Source: Chromatiaceae bacterium (GTDB lineage: Bacteria; Pseudomonadota; Gammaproteobacteria; Chromatiales; Chromatiaceae). Taken from it: a stretch of DNA of 64,000 bases. The stretch lies in assembly GCA_016714645.1 (NCBI GenBank), contig JADKCI010000004.1:372001-436000 (forward strand), given 5' to 3'. Numbering within the stretch: position 1 is the stretch's first letter; each line of letters opens with the position of its first letter. The notes under the pieces were generated by a model. It was not told the origin of the DNA, searched no databases, and saw only the letters and a program-made list of their open reading frames with translations. Of this stretch, positions 43,226-51,486 are shown piece after piece. The position numbers and the translations under genes are program-made.

Positions 43226-44486
43226 GAGGGGTCTCGCTCATCGCGACCAGGGGCAGGCACAAGTGGGCGGTGGTGGCGCCGGTTGCTGGCGAGAGGAAGC
43301 TCAGGCTGCCGCCCCGGCGCTCGACGGCGGCGCGCCCCAGGAGGAGACCCACGCCCATACCCTGGGTCGAGATGAGAGGTTGGTGCTGCTGGATGGCCTC
43401 CAGGGTCGCCGGGGGGATGCCGGTGCCGTTATCCGCCACCCGTATTTCGAGGGTGCTCGCCCTGGCCAGGGCCCTGACCTGGATCAGGCTGGCCTGGGCC
43501 TGGAGGGCGTTGTCGAGCAGGTTGGCCAGGGCGCGCTCGATGGCGATGTCCGCGGGCAGACCGCAGTGGTCCAAGTCCCGGCTGATGTCCAGGCGCAGTT
43601 CGGCCTGGGGATGCTGGCTTTGCCAGGCGAAGAGCAGACGCTGTAACCAGGCCCGGGCCGGTATAGCGGGCGGCTCGGTTCCCTTGGCGTGGCCCGCCCG
43701 CGCCGTCAGTTGGCTCAGGGTCTCCTTGCAGCGCTGGATCGGCGCCTTCATGGCCTGGACATCGGGGACCAAGGCGGCGGTCAAGCGACTGTCGTCCAGC
43801 AGATCGTCAACCAGGATGTTGAGGGTGGCCAGGGGCGTGCTCAATTCATGCGCCGCCCCGGCGGCCTGACTACCCAGGGAAATCAGCCAGTCGTCGCGAA
43901 TGGCTCGTTCGCGGGCGGCGGCGAGTTCCTGGTCGCGGCGGCGAATGCTGGCGGTGAGTTGCAGGATGAACCAGACGACCATGACCGCCGACAGGGCGAA
44001 GACCAGCCACATGCCCACGAGGTGCAGGGTGCCGGCCATTTGGTTGTCGGCGATGTACAGGGGGACGTAATACTTCCAGAGAAAGGAATAGATCAGGATG
44101 GCGCCTAGGGCGAACAGCCAGGCCTGACGCTGGCCGAGCACCAGGGCGCCGATGGCGACCAGGGGCAGAAAGATGGAAATCAGCGGATTGGTCGCCCCGC
44201 CGGAGACAAAGAGATAGGCGCCCCAGGCCAGCAGATCAAAGGTCAACTGCGCCAGGGGCGAGAAGAACCATGGAACATCCAGGGCCGTGCCCAGGAACCT
44301 GGCGGCCAGCATGAAAACCAGGTTGATGGCCGCGATGACCCCAGCAAACACCAGCAGGCGGCCCGTGAGTGCGGAGGGGCCAAGGATGTAGGGACTGACC
44401 AGGGCCGCCAATGCCATGGCCATGACCGACAACCAGCGCAGTTGCAGCAGAGAGGCCTGGATGATGCGGGTCAGGGAGTCGATCAT
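43215..44486 (-). CDS. regB: Redox-sensing histidine kinase RegB/PrrB/ActS
   Basis: The product is 423 aa with about six membrane helices (residues 15-180), then an H-box GAAHELSTPLATLN with H213 and a C-terminal ATPase (DNALQAQ, DNGTGIP, GMGVGLLLGR). GGATNPL at 96-102 corresponds to the GGxxNPF quinone-sensing motif (final F is L here). C253 in QRCKETL matches the redox-active cysteine of Rhodobacter RegB. The ATG at 44486 starts at the natural N-terminus; the frame extends to 44552. RegB senses the quinone pool and oxygen. Confidence 0.9.
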   Translation of the reverse strand: MIDSLTRIIQASLLQLRWLSVMAMALAALVSPYILGPSALTGRLLVFAGVIAAINLVFMLAARFLGTALDVPWFFSPLAQLTFDLLAWGAYLFVSGGATNPLISIFLPLVAIGALVLGQRQAWLFALGAILIYSFLWKYYVPLYIADNQMAGTLHLVGMWLVFALSAVMVVWFILQLTASIRRRDQELAAARERAIRDDWLISLGSQAAGAAHELSTPLATLNILVDDLLDDSRLTAALVPDVQAMKAPIQRCKETLSQLTARAGHAKGTEPPAIPARAWLQRLLFAWQSQHPQAELRLDISRDLDHCGLPADIAIERALANLLDNALQAQASLIQVRALARASTLEIRVADNGTGIPPATLEAIQQHQPLISTQGMGVGLLLGRAAVERRGGSLSFLSPATGATTAHLCLPLVAMSETPHAG

Positions 44487-44625
44487 GGGCGGGGCGGGCG
44501 CTCGACGGGCAGTGCAGGGCGGGCAGGATGGGCCGGCGGGGGATTGTAGCATTGCGCCCGGATGCCGGGAGCCCGCTGGGCCTTCCGCGCCGGCATTCCA
44601 CCATCAATCAGTAGGGGTAGTTACC

Positions 44626-45051
44626 TTGGAGTTGTTAAAGACCTACCTGGATGCCGGCTTGCTGGGGCTGCTCGGCTTCATGAGCTTTCTCACCCTGGCC
44701 TTCACCGTCGAGCGTTATCTCTATTTCGCGCGGGTGGATCTGGGGTCCTTTCGCCGGGTGGAAGATCTGGAGATCGCCCTGACCCGCCATCTCACGGTGA
44801 TCGCCACGGTTGGCGCCAATGCCCCCTATGTGGGGCTGCTGGGCACCGTCCTGGGCATCCTCATCACTTTCCATGACATGGGTCAGGGGGGCGCTATTGA
44901 CACCTCGACCATCATGGTCGGGCTGGCCCTGGCGCTCAAGGCCACGGCCTTGGGCCTGCTGGTCGCCATGCCCTCTATCGTCTTCTACAACGCCCTGCTG
45001 CGGCGCGTGGATGTGCTCAAGGCCCGCTGGGGTCACCGGGCGAGCGCCTGA
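44626..45051 (+). CDS. exbB: ExbB-type proton-channel subunit of a TonB system
   Basis: The product is 141 aa with three membrane helices (LGLLGFMSFLTLAFTVERYL first, then TVGANAPYVGLLGTVLGILI, then ALKATALGLLVAMPSIVFYN). These are the MotA/TolQ/ExbB conserved helices. The short form is typical of ExbB variants lacking a long cytoplasmic loop. A TTG start at 44626 follows AGGGG. With ExbD it uses the proton gradient to power TonB. The region upstream (44487-44625) is the divergent promoter space with regB. Confidence 0.88.
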   Translation: MELLKTYLDAGLLGLLGFMSFLTLAFTVERYLYFARVDLGSFRRVEDLEIALTRHLTVIATVGANAPYVGLLGTVLGILITFHDMGQGGAIDTSTIMVGLALALKATALGLLVAMPSIVFYNALLRRVDVLKARWGHRASA

Positions 45052-45060
45052 GGTCCGACC

Positions 45061-45450
45061 ATGAAGCGCATGGATCAAATCAATGTCATTCCCTTCATCG
45101 ACGTCATGCTGGTGTTGTTGGCCATCGTCCTGACCACCGCGACCTTCCTGATCGAGGGGCGCTTGCCGATCCGCCTGCCAGCGGCGGAGACCCAGACCAC
45201 GCCTTTGGATGTCACGCCCGTCGAGATTGCCATTGCCGCTGATGGCCAGATCTTCTGGGGTAACGAGACGGTGGGGGTGGGACCGGCGGCGCTCGTCGGC
45301 CTGGAGCCCCGATTCGATCAACTGGCCCCGGGGACTCCCGTCGTGCTGCGGGTGGATGCCCAGGCCCGCTTCGAGGCCTTCATCGGGGTCGTCGATCGCC
45401 TCAAGGCCCGCGGGATCGAACGGGTAAGCATCTTGACCCGCCGCTTGTAA
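45061..45450 (+). CDS. exbD: ExbD-type subunit of a TonB system
   Basis: The product is 129 aa with a short cytoplasmic start (MKRMDQINVIPFIDVMLVLL), whose membrane aspartate is the proton-path residue, then a periplasmic domain ending in ERVSILTRRL. It starts 9 nt after exbB and its stop overlaps the tonB ATG by one base (TAATG). Confidence 0.92.
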   Translation: MKRMDQINVIPFIDVMLVLLAIVLTTATFLIEGRLPIRLPAAETQTTPLDVTPVEIAIAADGQIFWGNETVGVGPAALVGLEPRFDQLAPGTPVVLRVDAQARFEAFIGVVDRLKARGIERVSILTRRL

Positions 45451-46217
45451 TGTCGCCCCTCTTCTGCCGCTCCTGCATCGGGTTGGGCCTTATGGTCTCG
45501 GCCCTGGTGCATGGGCTAGCCCTGTCTCTGGTGCTGAATCTGGAGCCGCCCGTCCCGGTGTCTGGCGAGGAAAAGGTGACGGAACTGGATCTGACCCTGT
45601 TCGCCGCGCCAGTGGCGAATGAGCCCTTGGCCTCCCTCGCGGAACCTCCGTTGCCAACCGAGCCCGAGCCCGAGCCCGAGCCCGAACCAGTCGTCGCCCA
45701 GGAAGTCTTGCCACCTGAGGCGGTCATCCCGCCTCAGGTCGAGAAACCCAAGCCCAAGCCCAAGCCAAAGCCAAAATTGCCGCCAAAACCGGTAAGGAAA
45801 CCCGAGCCACCCATGAAAACCCCGCGCCCGGCCGCCCCTGCGCGGCAGGCGGTCCAGGCCAGACCCGACCCCCCCGCGGGGTCGGCCGCGGTCGCGGGCG
45901 AACAGGGCTCCCCCAACGAGCGGGCGCGGGCGGAAGGCGCCTACCTGGCCGAGTTGCAGCGGGCGATCAAACGGCAACAACGCTACCCGGAGGCGGCGCG
46001 TCACCGGGGTACCGTGGGTACCGCCACCCTGACCTTCGTCCTCCAGGCGGATGGCCGCATCGACCGGGTGCAGGTGTCCCGGTCCGCCGGGGATACTGAG
46101 CTGGATCAGGCCGCCGTGGAGGCCATCAAGCGGTTAGGGCGTTTCAAGCCCATCCCCTTGGTGTTAGGTCGCGATGGCTGGACCCTCAGGATTCCCATCC
46201 GATTCGATTTGCGTTAA
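45450..46217 (+). CDS. tonB: TonB energy transducer
   Basis: The product is 255 aa: an N-terminal membrane helix (GLGLMVSALVHGLALSLVL, with the H important in TonB), a proline-rich spacer with an EP block (EPEPEPEPEP) and a KP block (KPKPKPKPK), and a C-terminal TonB domain (QQRYPEAARHRGTVGTATL to FDLR). It couples ExbB/ExbD to outer-membrane receptors, most likely the OprC-type receptor encoded upstream, though other receptors elsewhere may also use it. Confidence 0.93.
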   Translation: MSPLFCRSCIGLGLMVSALVHGLALSLVLNLEPPVPVSGEEKVTELDLTLFAAPVANEPLASLAEPPLPTEPEPEPEPEPVVAQEVLPPEAVIPPQVEKPKPKPKPKPKLPPKPVRKPEPPMKTPRPAAPARQAVQARPDPPAGSAAVAGEQGSPNERARAEGAYLAELQRAIKRQQRYPEAARHRGTVGTATLTFVLQADGRIDRVQVSRSAGDTELDQAAVEAIKRLGRFKPIPLVLGRDGWTLRIPIRFDLR

Positions 46218-46320
46218 TCAACCCCGAACTCCGCCCCGCCGCAGGCCTTGCTTTGGCATCGCCAGCCCCAGGGCGCTCCCCGAGGCCCTACCTTGAGGGC
46301 CTTCGCCGGTTGGTCGGCGA

Positions 46321-47229
46321 TCAAGACCCCGTCTTGTCCAGTAGCGCCCGCACGGCATCTCCAATGTCGTCGGCGTAAAGATCGCGGAAGAAGTGATCGG
46401 CGCCGTCGAGGACGGTCAACCGTACGCGCTGCCCATCGGCCAGAGGGAGTACCTTCGGAACCAGCTCCGCGGCGATCTTATCCTCGCTGCCGGCGATGAC
46501 CAATACCGGGACCTTGATATCGGGAATCAGCCGAGGTGTGTCCAGGCGTGGGTCCGGGCCATAGTAGGAGAGCAGGGCCGCGGCGGTGGCTGAGGTGTCA
46601 GGGCAATAGAGGAAATCCAGATGCTCCATCATGACGCTGCCGCGGCCTGCGCTTACAAGCTGCCTGGCTTGCTCGAGCCGGGGTGCCAGTTCTTTACCGT
46701 AACGCTGGCGATAGTCCCTTTCCAGCTCAGTCTCGTTCCAGGTATCGGGGGCTATCAGGATCAGGGCGCTGATGGGTGCCTCGGGGTGCTCTGCCGCAAA
46801 ACGGGCGGACTGGTTGCCGCCGCGGGAGTGCCCTAACAGGGCGATCTGGGTGGCGCCCTGATCATGGAGCCAGCCCAGCCAGGCGCCGATTTCCGCGACC
46901 GCATCCGTCAACTGGTGGGTATGGGCCCTATTGCATTCGTACATCCCGTGACGATTGTCGAGCCCCAGGCTCAGGGTCAAGGCTAGGGAGCTGATGCCCC
47001 GGTCCTTGAAAGCAGATTGCAGGCCCTGGAGAGTCTCCATGCCGCCATGGGCCAGGGTGCCGTGGGTCATGAGGACGACGGGGCCCTGGGGCCAGTTGGC
47101 GCCGGTGGTCTCCAGATTGGCATTCAGGGTCAGCCCCTGGTGCTCCAGGGTGACCTCTTCGCCCTGGACCGGCGTTAGCGAGAGGGCCAGGAGCAGCGCC
47201 AGTCCGGTGGTGGGGAGCAAGGATTTCAT
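46321..47229 (-). CDS. Exported alpha/beta hydrolase
   Basis: The product is 302 aa with a signal peptide (PTTGLALLLALSLTPVQG). It has an oxyanion region VVLMTHGTLAHGG, the nucleophile elbow GHSRGG, an acid in VIAGSEDKI and the catalytic histidine in DGADHFF. This is the usual Ser-Asp-His set. Substrate is unknown; an esterase or peptidase-like role is possible. The ATG at 47229 opens the signal peptide; an upstream in-frame start at 47301 is unlikely. It is convergent with tonB. Confidence 0.83.
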   Translation of the reverse strand: MKSLLPTTGLALLLALSLTPVQGEEVTLEHQGLTLNANLETTGANWPQGPVVLMTHGTLAHGGMETLQGLQSAFKDRGISSLALTLSLGLDNRHGMYECNRAHTHQLTDAVAEIGAWLGWLHDQGATQIALLGHSRGGNQSARFAAEHPEAPISALILIAPDTWNETELERDYRQRYGKELAPRLEQARQLVSAGRGSVMMEHLDFLYCPDTSATAAALLSYYGPDPRLDTPRLIPDIKVPVLVIAGSEDKIAAELVPKVLPLADGQRVRLTVLDGADHFFRDLYADDIGDAVRALLDKTGS

Positions 47230-47358
47230 GGGGGGTAGTCTCCGTGGTTCGATGGATGGCCGGTGCCTTGAGTGGCCCCGGCAAAGTGTTATAGCCAACA
47301 CACGCGGGGGTTGGGTTTTCCGGGCCGGGGCCGAGCGTGCCAGGTAAGGTGGGGACCC

Positions 47359-47892
47359 TCAGGGCCTTTCGCCAGTATTTTGCCCCTCCGTTCCGTCCGT
47401 CAGCCGCTCGGGGGGCAAATCCGCCACCCGGCCAAGGACCTGGCCCAGCACCGCTTGGGAGCGATGGGCAATGAAATCCCGCGACAGGCGCCGCTCACCA
47501 AACAGGAGATGCCGATGGGCGGCGCCATCCTGGTAGAGGATATCGGCCGACTGGGGGGAAAAGGCCCGGTGGCGGCTGATGCGGGCAATGCGCCCCAGGT
47601 TGACGCCGCGCCCGTCATCGAGCAGCACCAGGTGGGGGGCGAGCCCCCGGCTGGGATCGGGACGAGGGAAGTCGATGAGTGCCAGTAGCACGAAGGGGGT
47701 AGCGATCAGCCGCACCCCAAGCTGGACGGCACTGTCATTCAGCTCCACGAGGTAGATGGTCTCGCCGATGGCGGCCCGCAGCCGCTCGATCTGACGGCTA
47801 TAGGCCGGGGAGGGCCAGAGCCCCTCGGGCCCCGCTTCATCATCGGTACCCCGGGGACTCGAATTGGCTTTAGCAAGAGGCAAATCAGCCAT
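47359..47892 (-). CDS. Conserved protein of unknown function
   Basis: This 177-residue protein has no signal peptide or cysteine cluster. A central core (ETIYLVELNDSAVQLGVRLI, then FVLLALIDFPRPDPSRGLAP) is hydrophobic and strand-rich; the flanks are polar. I recognise no family. It is 129 nt upstream of the alpha/beta hydrolase on the same strand, so the two may be co-transcribed. The region 47893-48070 downstream of the TlpA-like gene holds no gene. Confidence 0.6.
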   Translation of the reverse strand: MADLPLAKANSSPRGTDDEAGPEGLWPSPAYSRQIERLRAAIGETIYLVELNDSAVQLGVRLIATPFVLLALIDFPRPDPSRGLAPHLVLLDDGRGVNLGRIARISRHRAFSPQSADILYQDGAAHRHLLFGERRLSRDFIAHRSQAVLGQVLGRVADLPPERLTDGTEGQNTGERP

Positions 47893-48070
47893 CACGGGAG
47901 GCCCCTTTTTGCCATTTGATCAACCCTGAATCAGTGCTCACCACCCCAAATAGCCTTGCCTAGGCGGCCATGCAAGGGATCTTTGCCACATCTCGGCGGG
48001 AAACACGGCCAGTACCGTCCCCTGGCACGAGTGGCGTTGAAGTCCAGATAAATCGGATTCTGGATCAGCA

Positions 48071-48574
48071 TCAGAATACACCCTTGATAAGGTTGACGAT
48101 CAGTGGATCATCGAATTCACGACCCCCGGTCGCTTTCCATGCCAGCCGCCCTTCTCGATCAACCAGGAAGGTGGTGGGCAAGCCCTTTACCGGCCAGTTC
48201 GCCATGGTCTGACTGTTGTTATCGAACAGCACCGGGAATTCTGGAGATCCCGCAAAGGAAAATACCGTCTCGGCTTCCTCGCCGACATTTACGGCGATTA
48301 CCTCAAAGTCACCGGGACTGAAGAGGTTACGGACTCGTCCCAGTGAAGGAAATTCCGCGCGACAGGGCGGGCACCAGGTCGCCCAGAAGTTGACTAATAC
48401 CACTCGTCCCCGGTAGCTGGCAAGGTCAACAAGCTGGCCATCCATGTCTTCCAGCCGCAAAGTCGGCGCTGAAGGGAGGGCGGGTATCGGCGACATGCCC
48501 GTGCCCTGGGCTTGCAGATGGGGGGCCGAGGCCAGGGCGGCCAGTGTCATGAGGAAGCGGCGGCGATTAATCAT
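48071..48574 (-). CDS. TlpA/ResA-like exported thioredoxin-fold protein
   Basis: The product is about 167 aa. A signal with NRRRFLM (Tat-like) precedes a thioredoxin fold with the active site WCPPC in NFWATWCPPCRAEFPS, the conserved GLPTTFLVDREG cis-proline loop and a C-terminal helix. Such proteins reduce disulfides in the periplasm, often for cytochrome c maturation or for partner enzymes. The ATG at 48574 overlaps the end of the preceding gene by 8 nt; the frame extends to 48622. It is the last gene of a three-gene run with the metallo-beta-lactamase-fold gene. Confidence 0.87.
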   Translation of the reverse strand: MINRRRFLMTLAALASAPHLQAQGTGMSPIPALPSAPTLRLEDMDGQLVDLASYRGRVVLVNFWATWCPPCRAEFPSLGRVRNLFSPGDFEVIAVNVGEEAETVFSFAGSPEFPVLFDNNSQTMANWPVKGLPTTFLVDREGRLAWKATGGREFDDPLIVNLIKGVF

Positions 48575-49133
48575 CGGCGCAGTGGAGCTGGTCGAGTTGG
48601 AGTTCATGGTCCCCCTTGTCATCGCGATATCGGGCTAGGATCCGGAAGGGGGGCTTGGGCGCCGACTTCAGGGTCGCCATCCCCATGATCCAGTCGCCCG
48701 GCTCAAAGGTAATTTCGGATTGGAATTGCGCCCAGCGAAAGGCGATACGGGCCGGTTCCGGAATATCGGCCTTTAGCCAGTCGGCTTCCCATTCCTCCGG
48801 CGCACGCAGAGGAATCTCCTTCCCATCGGCGCCAATCGCCCGCCAGGATTGCAATTGGGTAAGGATGGTCCCGCTCCCCTCATTGAGCATGCCGAACGAG
48901 AAACCACAGGCCTGGGCGTAGGGCTCAATGGCGCTATTGGCAAACCCGCGTCCTTCGTAAAAGGCTATCCGGGAGTCTACGCCCAAGGGATTAGCCATCA
49001 GACTCACCCTGTCGTGGACGGCGCGGTGCCGCCACTCGATATCCGTAGCCAGCGCGCCTGTTGCGAACAGCGATATGCCAACCATCGCAAGGGTGCGCGG
49101 CATCCGACCGAGGCAGGCGACGGGAGATCTCAT
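48567..49133 (-). CDS. Exported protein of unknown function
   Basis: This 188-residue protein has a signal peptide (TLAMVGISLFATGALA). The mature part is strand-rich and acidic, with sequences such as VHDRVSLMANPLGVDSRIAF, YAQACGFSFGMLN and FEPGDWIMGMATL. I recognise no family. It is translationally coupled on both sides: its start overlaps the end of the metallo-beta-lactamase-fold gene (ATGA) and its end overlaps the TlpA-like gene, so the three products probably act together in the periplasm. Confidence 0.7.
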   Translation of the reverse strand: MRSPVACLGRMPRTLAMVGISLFATGALATDIEWRHRAVHDRVSLMANPLGVDSRIAFYEGRGFANSAIEPYAQACGFSFGMLNEGSGTILTQLQSWRAIGADGKEIPLRAPEEWEADWLKADIPEPARIAFRWAQFQSEITFEPGDWIMGMATLKSAPKPPFRILARYRDDKGDHELQLDQLHCADD

Positions 49134-50074
49134 TGCGATTCAAACTCGGTAAAGGCGCGATTCATGTTGGCACGGTGGAGGCTGTCGTAGTTTTCCAGAT
49201 GCCGGAAGGCGGGCAGGTCGGCATAACGGGACAAGGTTTCGTCCATGGGCTCCATCTCCCTGGCCGCCGCGCCTAGGGTGTCCACCAGAAAGGCGTAGTA
49301 ATCGCCGGTCTCGCGTTGTGCCTGATCGAGATCGCAAACGCGACCGTGCCCTGGCACGATGCGCTTCGGTGCCAGGGCCGCCATCGTCTTGAAGGCCTGA
49401 TGCCCCTTAGTGACGCTGGAGGACGGCAGGATGCCGAGCAAACGGTCGACATAAACCAGATCGCCGGTGAACACCACGCCGTGCTTGGGCAGGAACACCA
49501 TGGCATCGCCCGGATAGTGCGCATCGGTATATCTCAGTTCCAGGGTTTCTCCGCCGAGGTCGAGGGTAGCGGAATCGCCCGTGAGTAGCTTGGGGGCCGG
49601 CAACGGCGTCGTTCCCTGCAGGCGTTCGCCCAGAAAGCGTTCCAGCCCGGCTAATTGCTGGGCGCCCTGCTGTGATTGAGTAGCTCCCGTGCGCGCCATC
49701 GCCAGGATTTCGGCGCCTTGACTGGCGAAATAGGCGTTGCCCAGCCAGCGATGATCCTGACTACCCGTATTGACGACCCACCGCACCGGCTGGTCGGTCA
49801 CCGTGCGGATGGCCGCATCCAGCTTCTCGGCGGCGATCCGACTGGCACCGGAATCGATCAGGATGACCCCGGTCGGCGTCACGATAAATCCGTAGTTGGC
49901 ATTCAGGCCGTCATTCTCCTGGCTGCGTTGCCCGAGTGGGCCGACAATCGCGTAGATGCCAGTCGTCACGACTTCGACCTGCGGAACGTAGTCGGCGGTG
50001 CTTGCCGGTAGCGGCAAGCACAGTAAGAGCACCAGCGCGGACAGGTAGCCCACCAGAGACTTGATAAACTTCAT
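49130..50074 (-). CDS. Metallo-beta-lactamase-fold protein, exported (SoxH-like)
   Basis: The product is 314 aa with a signal peptide (SLVGYLSALVLLLCLPLP). The beta-lactamase fold is clear (GVILIDSGAS, DAHYPGDAMVFLPKHGVVFTGD, KRIVPGHG). The first metal motif reads NTGSQDHRW instead of HxHxDH: the first two histidines are missing but the D and H remain, as in some SoxH-type proteins linked to periplasmic sulfur or quinoprotein systems. The ATG at 50074 has a near-perfect SD (AAGGAGG). It is the first gene of the run with the unknown protein and the TlpA-like gene. Confidence 0.83.
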   Translation of the reverse strand: MKFIKSLVGYLSALVLLLCLPLPASTADYVPQVEVVTTGIYAIVGPLGQRSQENDGLNANYGFIVTPTGVILIDSGASRIAAEKLDAAIRTVTDQPVRWVVNTGSQDHRWLGNAYFASQGAEILAMARTGATQSQQGAQQLAGLERFLGERLQGTTPLPAPKLLTGDSATLDLGGETLELRYTDAHYPGDAMVFLPKHGVVFTGDLVYVDRLLGILPSSSVTKGHQAFKTMAALAPKRIVPGHGRVCDLDQAQRETGDYYAFLVDTLGAAAREMEPMDETLSRYADLPAFRHLENYDSLHRANMNRAFTEFESQ

Positions 50075-50173
50075 GACACCTCCTTGATGCCCTGAGGGGA
50101 GGGCAGGGGTCGACTCGTCCAGCCTGCCTCGTTGAGAATGAAAAGGGTGGCCATCGGGGACTAGCGGTTGGGG

Positions 50174-50323
50174 TGATGGGGGGCGGCGCAGGCGCGCCAC
50201 CAGACGGGGCAGAAAGGCCAGCACCGCCAACAGGGCCAAGGCGATCAGGCCCTTCTGGATCAGGCCCTCGCCGCCCGCCATGGCCTCGCGGCCGGCATAG
50301 CCCAGCCAGGTAAAGGCGAACGC
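50174..50323 (-). pseudogene. Middle fragment of a VTT (TVP38/DedA-like) membrane protein
   Basis: The reading AFAFTWLGYAGREAMAGGEG, then LIQKGLIALALLAVLAFLP and RLVARLRRP, matches the last membrane region of TVP38/TMEM64-type VTT proteins. No start or N-terminal part precedes it. The frame stays open into the next gene, but that gene has its own SD and start. It complements the piece missing from the broken VTT-rhodanese gene at 62567. Confidence 0.65.
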
Positions 50324-50453
50324 GGGACCGGCTGTTGGGGTAAGGTGACCCAATGCTGGCAGATCCGTCGCGTTTATTCAACTACTGAGTTGATTGTTCT
50401 GGGCCGCGCCCGTGATACTCCGTCCGCGCCTGCTTGCCAACGCACCGCGTGCA

Positions 50454-50714
50454 CTAGGACGAAGCGGCTGAATCCCTACACGGGAGCATTGCCAAGCATA
50501 TCAGGACGCCGGCGAGCCGTGAGGTCGAGTTGGGGGGTAGACCCCGGTAGAAGTTCGCCTTGGCGTCGTCCGGGGTGAGTCCGCGGATGTTGAGGGCGGG
50601 ATAGGCGCGCTGGGAGATGCCAAACTTGGTGACCCCGCCGGGGTCGCGGGGGTCATTGACCAGGCCGCCCTCGGCGGCGAGCACGTGGGCGATGCAGTCG
50701 GGGAAGGTATTCAT
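50454..50714 (-). pseudogene. N-terminal fragment of a GH108-type phage lysozyme
   Basis: The start (ATG with AGGAG) and first 45 residues (MNTFPDCIAHVLAAEGGLVN, then DPRDPGGVTKFGIS) match the GH108 endolysin family, including the catalytic EGG. Homology stops after LTPDDAKANFYRG and the frame then runs to an unrelated stop. Family members are about 170-200 aa. It is read as a prophage remnant. Confidence 0.7.
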
Positions 50715-50866
50715 GATGGCTCCTGGGTAATTGAGAGCCATCTTTCATGAGACGGACGGGTGTGTCGGGCGGGTTATGGACGGAATGGAAGTTAGGGGGG
50801 AGAATCCGCCAGGTGGAGAGGCGCGAGCCTTACCCCCACGACTTCCCCCCCACTTCGGAGCCGCCG

Positions 50867-51331
50867 ATGCCTCAAGTCGTCTATATGATGCCCAAACGGC
50901 CCCGCCTCTTCTGGGACCCCCGCCTGGAACCCTTGGGGCTGGAGGATGAACCCGGGACCGAGGTGCCCTTGTTGGGCTACGTGAGTGCTGGCCGACCGGT
51001 GGAAACCCCCGAGGAGCAGGAAACCATCCGGGTCCCGAGCCACATGACCCGCAAGGCCAGCTATGCCCTGCGGGTGCGCGGGCATTCCATGATCGATGAC
51101 CAGATCCAGGACGGGGATATCATCGTCATCGAACAACGCCAGACCGCCGAGAATGGCGAGACGGTGGTGGCGCTGATCAACGGCCACCAGGTGACGCTGA
51201 AGCGCTTTTATGTGGAAGCGCATGGGGTCCGCCTCCAGCCGGCCAATCCCGAGATGGAGCCGCTGTACCTCCGGCATGATGAGATCGAGATCCTCGGGAT
51301 CGTCTCCGGGGTGGTGCGGATGACGACCTGA
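50867..51331 (+). CDS. LexA-like S24 peptidase without a DNA-binding domain
   Basis: The product is 154 aa. It has a LexA-type cleavage site Ala41-Gly42 (GYVSAGRP), the catalytic serine S74 (GHSMID) and the lysine K112 (VTLKRF), so self-cleavage chemistry is intact. The N-terminal helix-turn-helix of LexA is missing; the N-terminus is only about 35 residues. The ATG at 50867 has GGAG upstream. Possible roles are a RecA-responsive accessory protein or a UmuD-like protein, but no intact umuC partner is adjacent. Confidence 0.82.
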   Translation: MPQVVYMMPKRPRLFWDPRLEPLGLEDEPGTEVPLLGYVSAGRPVETPEEQETIRVPSHMTRKASYALRVRGHSMIDDQIQDGDIIVIEQRQTAENGETVVALINGHQVTLKRFYVEAHGVRLQPANPEMEPLYLRHDEIEILGIVSGVVRMTT

Positions 51332-51486
51332 AGCGGGCCACGGGGCCCAGCGGGCGGACGCCCAAGGCCCGGGCAACCACGGCGGATTGGTCAACCAGGT
51401 TAAGGGATCGTCCCTGATCGTGGGCAACTCCGGTGACGCATCAGGTATCGTCATGGTGCGGAGAGTCTGAACTACAACTAAAGTTC

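Noticed and set aside
45661..45780. Apparent simple-sequence repeats (GAGCCC and AAGCCC units)
   Set aside because: They encode the EP and KP proline-rich spacer of TonB and are explained by protein function.
50074..50353. A natural N-terminal membrane extension of the metallo-beta-lactamase-fold protein
   Set aside because: The frame is open, but the protein has its own signal peptide and an AAGGAGG site at 50074, and the extension matches a VTT C-terminus that normally belongs to another protein.
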